Of a stretch of DNA of 64,000 nucleotides, positions 36,219 through 49,689 are shown piece after piece; position 1 is the stretch's first letter; each line of letters starts with the position of its first letter. The translations under genes were made by a program, and so were the position numbers. Origin of the DNA: Arabidopsis thaliana (taxonomy: Eukaryota; Streptophyta; Magnoliopsida; Brassicales; Brassicaceae); assembly GCF_000001735.4 (NCBI RefSeq), contig NC_003071.7, forward strand, positions 9,479,151-9,543,150, read 5' to 3'. The notes beneath the pieces were generated by a model. That model worked only from the letters and a program-made list of their open reading frames with translations. It was not told where the DNA came from and searched no databases.

Positions 36219-36252
<34 letters not shown>
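36218..36252. repeat. (TC)n microsatellite in SPC12 3' UTR
   Basis: An uninterrupted run of TC units follows the SPC12 stop codon by about 13 bases, so it lies in the likely 3' UTR. Confidence 0.9.
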
Positions 36253-36254
<2 letters not shown>

Positions 36255-36786
36255 AATTGTTTGTATGAGATATTTGTGGATCGGAATCTTAATTATGAAT
36301 TGAATATTCTGGGTTGATTCTTATAATTATCTGTTTTTGCCAAAGGAATTTGCTTTTGAATCAATGGCTATGGCTGTAATCTGGCAATTTCACTGAATTG
36401 TGTAGATTATCTATCATCAGAGAGTTTTAGATGAAAAAGTCTTATGAATCACAAAAGTCTCAGTTTTTATGAAAATGGTACATAAATATCACACCATCCA
36501 TTTACACTCTGTGTTAAGCTTGTGTGCAAAAACCAATGCTAGTCTTTGATGCTTTGCTCCTTCTTATTTTCTTGAGTCGAAGTAGAAATAGTTTGTGTGA
36601 TTCCAAACTGTTCCGCTAGTCGCTGGTCAGAGGATTTGCACGGGTTCATATTCCGGGAGATTCGAGTCATCTGGCGAACGCGAACGCTTAAAGGTAGGTC
36701 ATAGGCTTATGAAACGAAATGACAGTTGAATCAGCGAACGCGTACAGGTTTGGAATCAGAATTTGAGAGAACCAACATTTGGCAGG

Positions 36787-37227
36787 ATGCTTGTAAATGA
36801 GCTGTGGAGAAAAAGGAGTGGTTTAGTTAGGTCAGCATTAGGAAGAAGCAGAGGATATGAAAAGTATACCTTCACCAGAAGGATGAAGCAAATTCACAAA
36901 CAAAGAGAGAGCTCTCCGGAAGTAGCAATAGCCAAAATCTACATGGTATCGCAAAAAAAATACATCATGTGGATAAACAATAGAGGAAAATTCAGTGATT
37001 GTAAGAAACTAGTCAACTCTAGAGACAAAATCAAATACAAGGTATATATGACAAACGTATATCTTGAATGCTCGGCTAGTGTCATTACCAATGTGGTCAA
37101 GAAAAGAGGTTTCTGTGTGAATTGGGTAAAAGGTTGTGAACCTGAAAAACCATACAATAAGCATATTACTCTAATACTCCATAAGAGAATAGGACAAGAA
37201 AATTTGGGAAACATACGCAAGACATAA
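36787..37227 (+). CDS. Hypothetical protein, 146 codons
   Basis: This frame starts at an ATG at 36787 (MLVNELWRKRSG) after a possible splice acceptor TTTGGCAG, so an unseen upstream exon is possible. It is basic, with many K and R residues (about 20 percent), and shows no signal peptide, membrane segment or motif I recognise. It may match the annotated hypothetical gene At2g22426. The frame continues upstream without an ATG to 36763. Evidence for a gene is length plus position only, so it stays tentative. No function is assigned. Confidence 0.4.
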   Translation: MLVNELWRKRSGLVRSALGRSRGYEKYTFTRRMKQIHKQRESSPEVAIAKIYMVSQKKYIMWINNRGKFSDCKKLVNSRDKIKYKVYMTNVYLECSASVITNVVKKRGFCVNWVKGCEPEKPYNKHITLILHKRIGQENLGNIRKT

Positions 37228-38100
37228 CAAGTTGACTCCATAATTCTTCATTGGACATTGAGAAGTCTTTTCTGTTTGGTTTTGTCTGTTCATTTGGATC
37301 TTATTTGAGCTTCAGCCCATCAATAAATATGAAAGGGCCTGTTTAAAGCCCATCAAATAATTGTTTTACGATACCACATTTTTGTGTCCAACATTCAACA
37401 CAATAAAGGTTTTGTGATTTCTCACACACAATTAATATAAAAAAAAAGTTTACAAGACTGATATATTCATGAGATAATAGACACGTTTACTAGATCCGTG
37501 TTTAACGTAGATCTTCTGTTGTCCTCTGTGTTATTCACTCATTAAGTAACTTTGTTGCATTCACTGAGACTGTGAGACATTGACCATCGAAGCATTTTTG
37601 GGGATTGACGAATATATCTATATGCTTATCCTAACTTCGATGAGATTATACATTATAGTAGTTTATACGTAAATCTAAGCATAAGTATTGATATAACAAT
37701 TAAGAAAACGATAATCAATCAAGATACATAAATTTACAGAATCTGACCTAAGATACCAGTGAAAAGTGAAAACATAAAAAAATTCAATTTTGTAATTGTT
37801 TTATATGTTTATACTTTTTTCCGCAAGATAGTAAACAAAATTTGTAAGTTCTTTTTATTTTTTAAAATGCATATAAAAAAGAGGTGGAAAAGTCAAAGAA
37901 ATCAACGGATAGAAAAGAGAGATATTGGCGTGGCGTGTGGGAAGCGGGAAGTGTTGATGGAGACAGCAAAGGGAAGTAGCATTCTCAAGCACGAGACATC
38001 GCCGCTCTCAGACAAATCCTCACCGGAGCGACAGCGACTCTTCTTCTTTCTTCTTTCTTCTTTTCTCTATAATGTATAGTACTTGTTAAAATACTGAATT
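37228..38100. other. Intergenic with a GC-richer patch
   Basis: At 37905-38050 composition rises, and a frame (37759-38079) reads METAKGSSILKHETS-like sequence without a recognisable domain. It may be an old exon or transcription-start region. Nothing else is supported. Confidence 0.35.
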
Positions 38101-39281
38101 TGCGGTGGAATTATACAACTAAATTGATAAAAATATATTGGATGTTAAAGTAAAAAAAAAAAAGTAGAAAGAATTTAATCACGTCTAACTCTTAGTAAAT
38201 CTCTACATATAAAGTAAACTGGTTGTGTGCATATGTAAAGACACATGCATATGATAAAGTTTTTATCTTTTTTCTTAGCCAGCAATAAAGTTTTCTTTTT
38301 GGCCAAAAATGTTTTTTTTATTAAAAGGCCGAATTTTTTGACTTTGAATATCTGCAAACAAAAAAAGAGATAGGTCCCATTAATTGCTGACTCGTTCTAT
38401 TCCCTCTGGACCACTTGCAATAACCGACACGTGCCATATACTTCGAGACAAGACAAATTATACTATACTTAGCTAATCTTTTAAGCCGATACGAGCCGTA
38501 TAAGCTGTCTCCTTCAATGGGTCTTACTAATCGTATTCAATTTTTTTTAACACTTACCTAAACTTTGTGATTAATCATTTTTTTTTGTATTTTAACTTAG
38601 ATTGAGTTGTATATTAAATAACAAGAAACTAAAAAAATAAATTCGATGAAAATTGACTGTGAATTAAGCAATTTAGAGAATATTTGCAACTAAGTCTAAA
38701 TTTCCCAAATTAGAATTTTGAAAGTTTTCAGAGTTAAAAGTCTTGAAAGAGACCATTGGTACGATCACATCTCAAATTTTCTAATTTGATAAATTAATGT
38801 GACTGCAAAGCTGTATATCTTTATCTTTGAATAAAATATACAATCATCTTTGAAAATTTAGGACAATATGCTTTTTTAAATATTACTATATGATATTAGT
38901 TGAAATATTGAAAACGTTTCACCATCGATGCTATTGTGAGCTTTTGATTTTCTACAAGCGGGCCCTCGAAAACACGGGTGTCTAAAATATTTGGAAATCT
39001 TATTCTGCAAATAAGTACACTAAAACTGTCAAATTTTAATTTAACTATAGCATAATGCAAAATTTGTAATTAAGTAATAATCCGATTGGACGAAAATATC
39101 TTGTTAATTCTATAAATGTATTTTCTTTTTTTTTGATAAAAATTAAAGCTTTCTTCAAGAAAAAAACGAAAAAATAATCTACACAAAACTGTAACACTAA
39201 ATTTAAGATTACTACCAGACTCAAATTTAGTTTTATGGTTTTAGTTATAATGTAGTTTTAAGCGGTCGATTTATACTAAAA

Positions 39282-39350
39282 CCTCATTGGACTAGTGGTA
39301 AAATCCTTCATCTCTCATAAGGTAAATATTTTGAACCTTCCAAGCATCAT
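39282..39350 (+). repeat. tRNA-like (SINE-type) relic
   Basis: The stretch CCTCATTGGACTAGTGGTAA followed 30 bases later by TTTTGAACCTTCC resembles a pol III A box and B box in spacing, as in tRNA-derived SINEs. The flanks show no clear 3' tail. It is a weak candidate. Confidence 0.3.
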
Positions 39351-42300
39351 TTTCTTATTTTAATTTTTAATTTTTAAATCCACTTCTAAGTTCTAACCGA
39401 ACCTAAAAATCCTTCATCGCTCATATTGGGCGTGACTTCTTTCTTTGAAAATCATATTACCAGTAAACATTTGCATACACGTTGACAACTTGACATGTTG
39501 TGTTAGATTTAAGTTTCCCTTTCTTTTCAGTAACCATGCTGTTTTTTTATGTGTTAATTAGATACAAGTTTCTCAACTCTTTCTTCTTTGTTTTTTCTTG
39601 CTAGTAATAGTTTAGTGCTATTAAATAATAGTTTAGGTCTCGATAGTCTTTATACGAAAGTTACAGAATATATAAAAAAGGGTCGCTAAAAGTCTTTGCA
39701 GTAGCTAGTTAACAACGTATTTTCTTGCTGCGATTTTATATTTCATTAAATTAAGTTTGGTTAACTTAGATTTAGTCTCTTAAACCATTTCCAACGTGTT
39801 TTCCTATTTTTGTTCTAAAATAGAAGAATTCTATAACAGAAGTGGTTTTACTCCAAATTATTCCTCTAAAAAAATATTTCAATTTTTTTTTTTAGTTTAG
39901 TATTAATACTTTTGTTTTAAAAATTGCAACTTAAACCATTTACTTTAATTTTTACAAAACTTTCATATATTATGTACTTATAAGTTGCAGGTTTGGAAAC
40001 AACACCACAACACCTGATTTTGTTTTTTTTTAGTTGCTTAATTGGATTCCAAAAATAAAATAGAAATGGTGGAAAATAGAGCAAATAAGATTAATATCTT
40101 TGATAAACTTTTTCTTCACAAGATTGCATAATTTTGTTCCAAAAGATATATAGCTATATCTCCATTACTTCATGTTGATTACGTACATTGTAACAAATTT
40201 AAATCAATAAATATTTAGATGTCTAAAAACACACCACAACGAATTAAACTGTCAGCATCTCTGTTGGGCTATTTTGGTTTATAAATTATAATGGGCTTCT
40301 CCAACGAAGGAATCAAATTAAGTATGAGTACTTGAGTAGATAAGATTTGTTTTCACTACTAATTAACAAGATTTGTTATGATGCGAATTTAATAACACCA
40401 TGCAAAAGCATGAATCACGTAGAAACAATAGCTAGTGGATGGAATACACTTTATTGGTTCTTTTTAGGTACTAATTAACTATATAAGCCATGAAAACCTA
40501 CCAAATGATCATTATAACTTTTATTTAAATAATCAAATCTAAGATGCTTTGCTATAAAAATAAGAAAAAGGGTTCATAGAGATCCTACGATTCTCAGTGT
40601 TCATTTGCCAAGAGAAAGTGAAACACATAACGCAAGTGTTCGCCACCTAAAACTTAAAGTGAATAAAAAATAACTTAACACTATAAAATCAGCAAATATA
40701 AAACATTTAAAATTACTAAAGCATATCGAAAACCAAGACACCATAAAGAAATTAATCGGTTACTTTTAAACCGGTTTTGGGTTTTATAGGTTTTTTTTTA
40801 TCAACATGATATAAACTATAGAAAGATTAAAAAAAAAATTATAGAAAGAATGCATGAACCACAATCTTTGTCTAAGAATAGAGCTTTAGACTATAAGAAG
40901 AAAGAAAGGCAAGATTATTTATAACAACAAGGGTCATCAAATAAAGATAAATTCACAATGCAATATGTTCAATCAAATGCTTCAACGAGAATCAGATCAT
41001 TTTTATATGACTGACGTCGAATTCAACATTCCAATTATAAAAGACTATTTCTTGGATCTATTCTACTGCTTAATTAATTTAGTGTCATTTTAGAAACTTC
41101 TATATACGATCATTTTAGAATTATACACGACACGGTTTGACAAAAATAAGGGTTCTCTTTTGGATTTTGTTATAATTAGTCAATTATGATTTTTTTAGTT
41201 GGATTAATACAATAAAACTAATTGTATGTTTTTCTATATATCGGGTAAGAACTGGTTAATTTTCGACAAAAAAAAAGTTGTAATTAATTTACTCTGAAAT
41301 TTGTAAGCAAAACTCGTTTTTGACAATCGTATGATTTTATTTTCACATTAAAACCTTTAAGAAAAAAACTTTGGTTTGACATAAAAAAATGATAGTTCAT
41401 AATTTGGATTGAATAAACCAAATTATGAATTATTTCTCATGCCATCAACTATTAAACTTCATTTTTAGTATTTGACACAAAAAAGAAAGAAAACAAAAAT
41501 AAATCATTTAATAATATATACATATACATACATACAAAAGTATTGATCTACGTCAACAGTAGAAGAGTAGTCTGTTTTCTTCTTTTTTATATGAGGTGTC
41601 AGGAGATGACTGGATAAATAAAGTGGTGAAATGGACGGCTGTGAATAGTTAGTTTAGTTGAGCTGTCGACAATCGGAACGATAAACAAGAGGGGACCGTA
41701 CACGTGCCTATCATCCTCCTCTCCTTATAGCCTTCCTGCGATGTTTATTTATTTTATTTAAACTATAATCAAATAAATATACATAAAATATATTAAAATG
41801 TAAGATTTACAAAAGTGATAGTGACAAATGGCTACGAAGAAAACGACATCTTCTTGATGCGTTTAAGGTCCCACGTCACATGGGTATGTGGACCCCCTAT
41901 TTTTCTCATTTAGTTTTCGTATAAAGAAAGAAGCTACAGTGTGGGCCCTCATTTTGGCAATTTGTCAGTATACAATAAAAAGGAAATTTTATTTTATTTT
42001 ATTTTATTATTATATTAGAAACATATATTATATCACAAAATTTGGAATCATATTTTTGTATTTTATTTTGAGGTGTAACAATAGAGTAGCAGACTAGAAA
42101 CTATAGGATCAATCCGGTTCAATATTTTTGGGTTGTGAGACTTTCGATTTACTAATTAAGGTTAAAACCTAATGTAGAATTGATAGTTTGGTGATGAGAG
42201 AGCATCTTCTTAATCCGTTTTGCTGTATTTTTGTTTTGAGTTCTCATATTTAACTATATTTTTTGGTAGATTAGGACTTGTTCTGCTAATTCCTAATCTT

Positions 42301-44756
42301 TTTTTATATTGGTTGTGTCAAGATTGATGTGTATTGAAGTGAAACAAACTCTTAAACATCAATATATTTTACACAAAAATGAATAGTTTGGTACATTTCA
42401 ATCTATTTAAGTATATTTCAGTTCAAAATGGATTAGTTTGTCTGGATTGAACAACTTTAGTATGCAGTCGTAACAAAGAAATCAATTTGTGTCACCATTC
42501 ATTTAGTTAGAACTTAGAAACGCTTGAATTGGACAGTCAGTTGCCGAACATCTCCAATTATTTTTATTTATGTCACCACACGAATGAAGTCAACTACGTT
42601 CTTCAAATACTTTTAATCGCAATGTATAATAATCAAATTTGATAAACTTTTTTTAATATTTTTTTTGTCTACAATGGATGAACTATTTTGATATTTTAAT
42701 TCATCATTAAATAATTTTGTTGTATGGCAGGGATTATTTAACAAGTGTATGTATCTAAAATTAATTAAGTATATTTATTTCGAAAACAACAATATTTTAC
42801 TACAAACTATTATGATACAAATCCCAATCCTTGTTAACTACTCTTACTAGTGTGCTAGAAAAACAATTCAAGTATGGTAAAAGAAAAATGATATAAATAG
42901 TGCTAGAAAAACTGTGTAAAATTGTTAAGATGAGATTGCATCAATTTCAGAGGCTATTCATGACGTGAGAAAAGCTTCTGAATTTGTCAGAAGGTTTCAT
43001 CATCTTTATTTCTGTAAAAAAATTACTTGGATAGATTCACTAAAAATGATGCTTCATGCTTCCACTTCACGTACGCGCACAATCACGACTGACGACCTTT
43101 TTCTCTAAAAAGCACCTTCATGATTTATCCTTCCCATCCACCAATTACTGTATTTTATTCCCTTATTTTATCCATGGAACAAATATATACAAAAAATGGA
43201 ATCACTTTTTATTTATTTCTTGGAGTTCTTTCTTTCTTTTTTCTTGGGGGCAAGTTTCTTTCAAATCTGATTTTTTTTGTTATTATTTTCTGCTACCATA
43301 TTAAATTTATACACTTTAGAGGTTCTTACACAATTTGGATTCTGATCTTATAAATTTTGATTATCTATTATCAATATGTTATCATCTACATAATTTTCTT
43401 ATAATTATAGTTTTCTGGTTTATATCTATTCTTAGAATTGATGCTAAGTTACTTCTCAATATGATGTTTCACATTGGTTTGTGAACCATTATAGATTGTG
43501 CAAATTGTTTTTCTGTTTAATTTTTTTTTTTTTGAGGGTTGGCTTTTTGGATTAAAAAAACATCTTATATTATGCAAAAACATATGAAAGTTACGATGGA
43601 TTAACTCTAGTACCATATGTACGTTTACTTGGACTTTAATTGCGATGGAATAACTAACAATTATGAATTATTTGATTCCTATTTGTCATTAATAATAGTG
43701 AAATGACTAAAACATACTGTCCATTTTCAATTCAACAAAATTATAAATGGCAAAGCCATCACTATACTTGACCTTCAATGGTTTAAGACTTGAAGTGGTA
43801 AGATATTCAAACTAAAATAAATATCCGATCGATTCATATATATTTCATAGTTGTTGGTCTTTCATTATTTATTTTTTTGACTTCTCCATATATATCTAAA
43901 AATGGAAAAATTACTTTAGATGCTTTCTATAAACGAAGAAAAAATAGAAGAGATATGTCGTGTCGTGGGATTAGGAAAGAAAAGATGTATATGATGTCCA
44001 ATCACGTGTTCCCTTTCTCTTCTTCCTCCTTTTGTCATATTACTTTTATCCTTCAATGTTTTTCTACAACCCTAAATTCAATCCCTACTTTAACAAATTT
44101 CACTTTTTTGGCCGCAAAATCTATAGGCTATCCCATATCATACTCTAACATTGTATATAGTCATTCTAATTCGACCAGTGTTCGCCATAGACATTGTAAA
44201 CCATTTGTATTATGAAACATGCATATGAACATCATTCCAAGTTAGGATTGAGCACTAAAACTTGTTATACTTTCATGTGTTATATATTTTATTATCCAAT
44301 GCGTTGAGAAACTTGGATCCGTTAGATCTATTTTCTTGCTTAAATGTTATGGAACGTGTAAATGTAAAATATCCAAATCACATTCACGTGGTCTTTAATA
44401 TATGAATAGTGAAATACCTAACTCAAAATATCAGAATGCTGAGTTATATTATAAAAACATATCTTATCAATCCATTTAAAAATAGGTGAAAAGCTAAATA
44501 TCTGATTCAAAATAAATATCTCAATATCTTAAAAAAATAAAAAATTAAGTTGCAAACCAAACCAAAAACTATTTTTCGGATATCAAAACTTTTATCGAGT
44601 ATCAACATCTCGGTTATGCATAATCTTTAAACCTACACACAAAAATATATTTGAATAAACATAAAACCAAACTAATTAGGTATTTGGTTTTGTTGTTGAT
44701 TTGTAACCTGTTCGATTTCACAATCCCCTGGTTGGACCACATGCAAATTTTTCTTA

Positions 44757-44880
44757 GATGATCTCCGATCTATCTCCATGTTTATCTCAAAACTTTATTT
44801 TGAGTAAAACCCAAACTCCAAATTAAAATTACTCTATTTTGGAAAAAAATAAAATATAGTGATATGAGTTGGAAATGCTC
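44757..44880. mobile_element. Harbinger-type MITE with TTA target duplication
   Basis: A 124-bp element begins GATGATCTCCGATCTATCTCC and ends GAGTTGGAAATGCTC, imperfect inverted repeats of each other. The flanking trinucleotide TTA (44754-44756 and 44881-44883) fits the TWA preference of PIF/Harbinger elements. It has no coding capacity and resembles a common Brassicaceae MITE style (GAGCATCTCCAATC ends). Confidence 0.6.
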
Positions 44881-46003
44881 TTAGAGAAAGAAAAACAGAA
44901 AGATTAGAAAAAAATCTATTACAAAAAAATTTCTACAATGAGGTCGAGATTTAGGTATTCTTTCAGAAGTAGTTAATATCGAAATCAAGTTTTTTCTTCA
45001 TTTTTATTTCATTATTTTTAGTGAGTGATTATAAGTGCTAATTTGATGTAACTTTGAGTCGGGATTTCAACAATTTAGATATTCAAAATTTGAAGATAGT
45101 TGGTCCATAATGATTTAATAGTCTAAATTGATTATCTATGTTCCTCGATGTAGCATGTACTATAGTATCTCTTAGCTAGACTCTATTCCCTATCTTCGAC
45201 TCTAGGTATATTGGGATATATTGTATGCGTTGAGCAAACAATTCACAACATAAATGTGTCTTTAGCCCAATCACAAGAAACCTGCTTTGTGATTAAACTA
45301 TAGAAAGGTGAATAACTGAATATAAAACACAGGAAATTATATACATCGTACTGTTAAATCTAACACAGTAATGTTATAGGAAGATCTGATCATCGACATG
45401 TTTTAGTTGATCTAACAGTAAAAAAGATATAAAGAATCAAAGATGCATTAAGAATTCTAATTAATTAGAAGATTCCGGTATTATTATTATAATGATCTTA
45501 TTCGAGGTGGTCCAAAGCTTTGCCGGTTTACCTTTAAGCATAATTAGTTTTCTTTAACAATCAATACACTGTTGGTTACACAAACCGAGACAACTCGAAT
45601 TCGAATCAAATCAAATCTGAACAGCAAACCTAATGATAGTGTTTAAATAATAACATTATACAGTTTTGAGGAATTTAACCTCTATAATGAAGTAGTTTTT
45701 AGGTTTTTACTAATGAAGTCATTGTGTTACTACATCAATTTAAATCTGTATAATGCATATTGTTAAGAAAAAAAACTTATCACTATAAGATGCTAAGAGG
45801 TATACCCCAAATTATTTTTTACTTTTTTGAATTTAGTGTTAAATTATATTCAAAAAAATACACATTTTTACAAATAATTACCAATTACTTGAAACATTTT
45901 AAATGAGACACAACTTCTTTCACTAGTGCATAGACGCAAACCAGACTTAAATTTTGCTTGTATGCATTTCTACTCTAACACACTTCATGGTACTTAGACG
46001 GTT

Positions 46004-46228
46004 TCAAACATGTTTATCTATTATCTTTGCTAGCATCTCCAGATGGGAAGTTTGCTCTCCATGTCTTTTTTTTTTGTTTCGCTCATTTCTGATGGCATAA
46101 ATCGCATTTTGGAAGCTGTATCTTAGCAACAACTTTTTCGTCTTGTCAATGTTTTTTCTCCAAAAATCTTCATAACCTCGTGCCAATTCTCTTGTCAAAG
46201 TTTCTCCCCCAAATAAATTATCAATCAA
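46004..46228 (-). mobile_element. LINE fragment (C-terminal zinc-region)
   Basis: On the minus strand a 74-codon frame reads ...LLLRYSFQNAIYAIRNERNKKKRHGEQ..., the segment that ends many Arabidopsis Ta11-type LINE polyproteins (consensus FxxAxYxIWRERNxRxH). No reverse transcriptase, RNase H or A-tail was found next to it. It is a small, old 3' fragment of a non-LTR element. Confidence 0.65.
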
Positions 46229-47319
46229 AGCTATAGTAAATAACAGTGGTATTGAATTATATTATAAATCTAGGTCTTATAAATCATAAAAAAACTGACG
46301 GTACAAAGTCTTGTATTATTGGCTTTTTACTATATTATGTTGAGGTTTTGGTAAGAAAATATTAAAACAAATTTCTTTTTATTTTATGATTATTTAAAAT
46401 ATTATTAAAACTTATTGTACAATCTATTTTTTATTTATCACATCTTTTTTTTGGTCGGATTCTTATTATCATCTTTTACCGCCTTTAAGTATATATCTTC
46501 ATCTTTTATTTGTTGTCATTACTGCTAAGTTTCACCTTATATCACTAATTAAAGTATATAAGTTAGTAATTATAAATTAGTGGTACATGACAATACCTTT
46601 TTAAGCTAAATTAGATTTTATAGGTCAAATAAGACAGAATGAAATAAAAAAATTAGTTTGAACTAAATAAACCTTAATGACATGAATACTTTCCGGTAAT
46701 CGAAAATGTAATAAATTGATTTATACTAAAGTTTTAATTCAAATCACAAAACAAACTACACTAAAAGTATATTTAACAGATTCAAAAAAAAAAAAAAAGT
46801 GTATAACACATCTATTTTGTTTTTTCTATCAAGAGGTTTTGGATCTGAAGTTCGGTGTGTTTTTTACCCAAACATTAGACTTAAAGCTGAGACTTTGAGG
46901 TGCATTCTCTTTGAAAAAAATCCCATAATACACTAGAACTAAATACACGAAGTCACACTGTAGTTTTATGATTCAAAAATTGATTTAAGGGTCAGAAGTG
47001 GTATAATTTAGGTTTCAAGGGTCAATTGTAATTTAAAGAGCCCATGCTGAATTTTTGCCTTTGACATGTTAACCCCTTCTCAATTTCTCTTTGATCTGAT
47101 GATCCTTAATTACAAGAAGTGCACGAAAATCACTAGAGAAAAAGCATAATTACAAATTCACCCTAAATCATTATTCCCGCCCAGACTTAACCCTTCCTTA
47201 ATTGCCCTTTCACCCTTCAATTTTAACTTTATTCCCATTTTGCCCTCCTCTGTTTTTTCCACAGAGAAGAAAAGAGCATCTAATCCAATCCAAAATCTCT
47301 TCCGGTGGTGTTTTCAGCT
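46229..47319. other. Intergenic, AT-rich
   Basis: No gene. The 3' UTR of ATHB6 begins within the last few hundred bases. Confidence 0.5.
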
Positions 47320-48462
47320 TCAATTCCAATGATCAACGGTGGAGTACCAGTGTAGAGACGGCGGTTGTTCATCGGAAAAGAATTCACAAGCTTCTTCTCC
47401 ACTCAGAAAGTCCTCATGATCCTCCGTCTGCTCCATTTTCACAAACTGGAAGAAATTACCTCCTGGAACCGTCACCGGAGCCGCCACAGTGACATTAGAG
47501 CTGCTTTCTTCATTCAGCAGAGCGCTTGAATCGCTACTGTCTGAAGATCCAGCTGCGGCGGCGAATGAAGAAGCCGCCGCCTTTAATGGAAGAAGATCAC
47601 GTAGATCTGTGAAACTCCGGTAATTAAGACCATCAGAATGTTCAAGAAACTGTGGAGGAGACGACGGTGCCTCTGTAATCTTCTCCGGCAACGAAACTTC
47701 TTCCTCCTTGACCGAAATATCACTCTCCGTTGTCACCGCCGCGTTGTTCTCTTCTTCTTCTTCTTCTCCTCCTCCTCCATTAAGCTTCGTTTTCAGTTTA
47801 CTAATCTGCATCAAACCAAAACCATAAGTTTCAATTCTCTTGTAAATCTCAAGATTGGTAAAAAGTTTCAATTTTTTTAACTTTGAATCAACAAAAGTTT
47901 CAATCTTTTATCAAAAAGGTTGAATTTTTATACCTCTTGAAGGAGAGATTCATTGTCACGGCGGAGGGAATCAAAGTTATGACGGAGAGAATCGTACTGG
48001 GTTTTAAGAACACCGTAATCTTTCTCAAGCTGTTTTGTCTTCCACCGAGCACGACGGTTTTGAAACCAAACAGCAACTTGACGAGGTTGAAGACCAAGTT
48101 CTTGAGCTAACTTAACTTTCCTCTCAGGCTCAAGCTTATTCTCTAACTCAAAATTCTTCTCCAAAGCTTTAACTTGGTTAATGCTTAACCTTCTCTTCTT
48201 CTCCGACAAGCCCACGTGTCCTCTTTCTTCTACTATAGCTTCTTCTTCTTCCTCGTATCCTTCAAGCATCGACTGAAACTCTCTCCCACCGTATCTCCTC
48301 GGACTCTGCTCATCTGTAATTCCATAAGAAGAACAATTAGCAAACAAAGATGAGATTAATTAAAGGACTTGTTTAGAAAATTAGCTAAGTACCTGTGGAA
48401 GTTGTAGGACATAAAGAGATGAGACCACCCACTGAATCTGAACTACTTAATCTCTTCATCAT
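47320..48462 (-). CDS. ATHB6: Homeodomain-leucine zipper class I factor ATHB6
   Basis: ATHB6 is a nuclear transcription factor and a target of the ABA-signalling phosphatase ABI1. The minus-strand exons are 48393-48462 ([14 protein letters not shown]), 47934-48313 and 47320-47805, with GT-AG borders and total 311 residues. The homeodomain lies at about 60-118, with the helix-3 signature [13 protein letters not shown]. It is followed directly by a leucine zipper ([21 protein letters not shown]) that defines HD-Zip proteins. The acidic, S-rich C-terminal half fits an activation region, ending [20 protein letters not shown]16 is the duplicate on chromosome 4. The gene stands between the large gap and a LINE relic. 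Confidence 0.96.
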
Positions 48463-49689
48463 CAACAATCTTTAATTACTTTCGAAATTTTTAATAACTT
48501 CTCAATTTAATGCATAGTACTTGATGATCTTTACTCTCTTAAACCCATCAAGAAAAGAGAAAACTTTGAAGGAAGAGAGAAAGAGAAATGGAGAGAAATT
48601 AAAGACAATGGAGATTCTTCTATATACAGAGAGAGAGAGGAGAGAGATTGTTGAGGTTGATGAGCGTTTTCCATATGAACAAGCTTGGTTTCACACTTTC
48701 TCTCAGTTTAAATAAACTCAAAGGTTGGGTTAGAAAGTAACCATGGTTAAGTAGATATTGTCTTGGGTGTTTTCTTTTGTAAATGATTTTTTTTTTTTTG
48801 TTAAAATAAATTTGAGGGGGTCCACCGGCTATACCCAGTTACCTCCAGGTTTCTTCCGGTATCACTGGAACTCGTGTAAGAGAAGATTAAAAAATCAATT
48901 AAAATAAAATTAATCTCAAACGGATATAATATGGCTCGGCTTATACTAATCGGCTCAGCTCCACTCAAGCTATACGTGGAAAGGAATCTCTGTGTTAAAT
49001 TAATAATCTATTTTTAAAAATTGAATAATCGAGTTTTCTTTTTATTAATCTTTTGAAATTGTCTATTCACCATGTAAAAGTTATTATAACATCACAATAT
49101 TGTGTTTAGAAGTTTTATAGTAGTGTGTAACAAAATTGGTTATCAGAATTATTTTGTTAAATGCTAAAATCATGAATGCTTTAGAGATATTTTTTTGACA
49201 ACATTTTACAAAATATGTTTGTCTTATTCGCATGGTAATCTAATCATCATGTCTTCTTTAATTTGTTAAAGTTGTAATAATTGGATTATATGCGTTTTTT
49301 ATTTTCTCTAACCCATTAAAAAATTTATAAATTAAAGTTATAGGGTGATGACTTTCGTGGCAATGCAAAAATGAGACAAGAGCTGTTGGGCCTCGATGAC
49401 AGCAACAAGAGTGAGTTTTTTGCTTTCTTTTTATTTGGGTTAGGTTCTTTTGATTCTCCAAAACATATTTATATTCTCTTATATATTTGGAAAGTTTTTG
49501 GGTTTTTGGTTCTTTGATTTTTTTCACCTTATAAGTTCCTATATCCGGTATCATCCATTGATAATATAATTAGTTTGTTTTCTTTATAAAATGTAAATTA
49601 TATTTTTTAGGTATAACATCATCTTAACTATAGTCAAAATAATTCTTTTGGATCGAAACTAACAACCTTAATATCAACATGAAATTGTG
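48463..49689. other. ATHB6 upstream region
   Basis: The leader and promoter of ATHB6 (reverse strand) occupy the first few hundred bases, with a GAGAGA-rich patch at about 48625-48655. The rest is AT-rich with no gene supported. Confidence 0.5.

Larger units (their letters stand above)
38101..45969. other. Large gene-free gap
   Basis: I find no coding gene in this 7.9 kb. It is AT-rich with A and T runs and many short random frames. Items within it are listed separately: a tRNA-like relic near 39282 and a MITE at 44757. Promoter-like patches with ACGTG cores occur at 38427-38436 (GACACGTGCC), 41699-41707 (TACACGTGC) and 41871-41877 (CCACGTC). None is tied to a gene I can see. Confidence 0.5.

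Noticed and set aside
39781-39900. Possible fourth MITE end (AACCATTTCCAACGTG)
   Set aside because: Only one end is visible and no matching flank was found.
43056-43353. Two overlapping plus-strand frames with hydrophobic content
   Set aside because: T-rich low-complexity sequence gives leucine and phenylalanine by chance; no start context or homology.
47202-47492. Plus-strand frame opposite ATHB6
   Set aside because: Shadow of the acidic C-terminal coding exon on the other strand.
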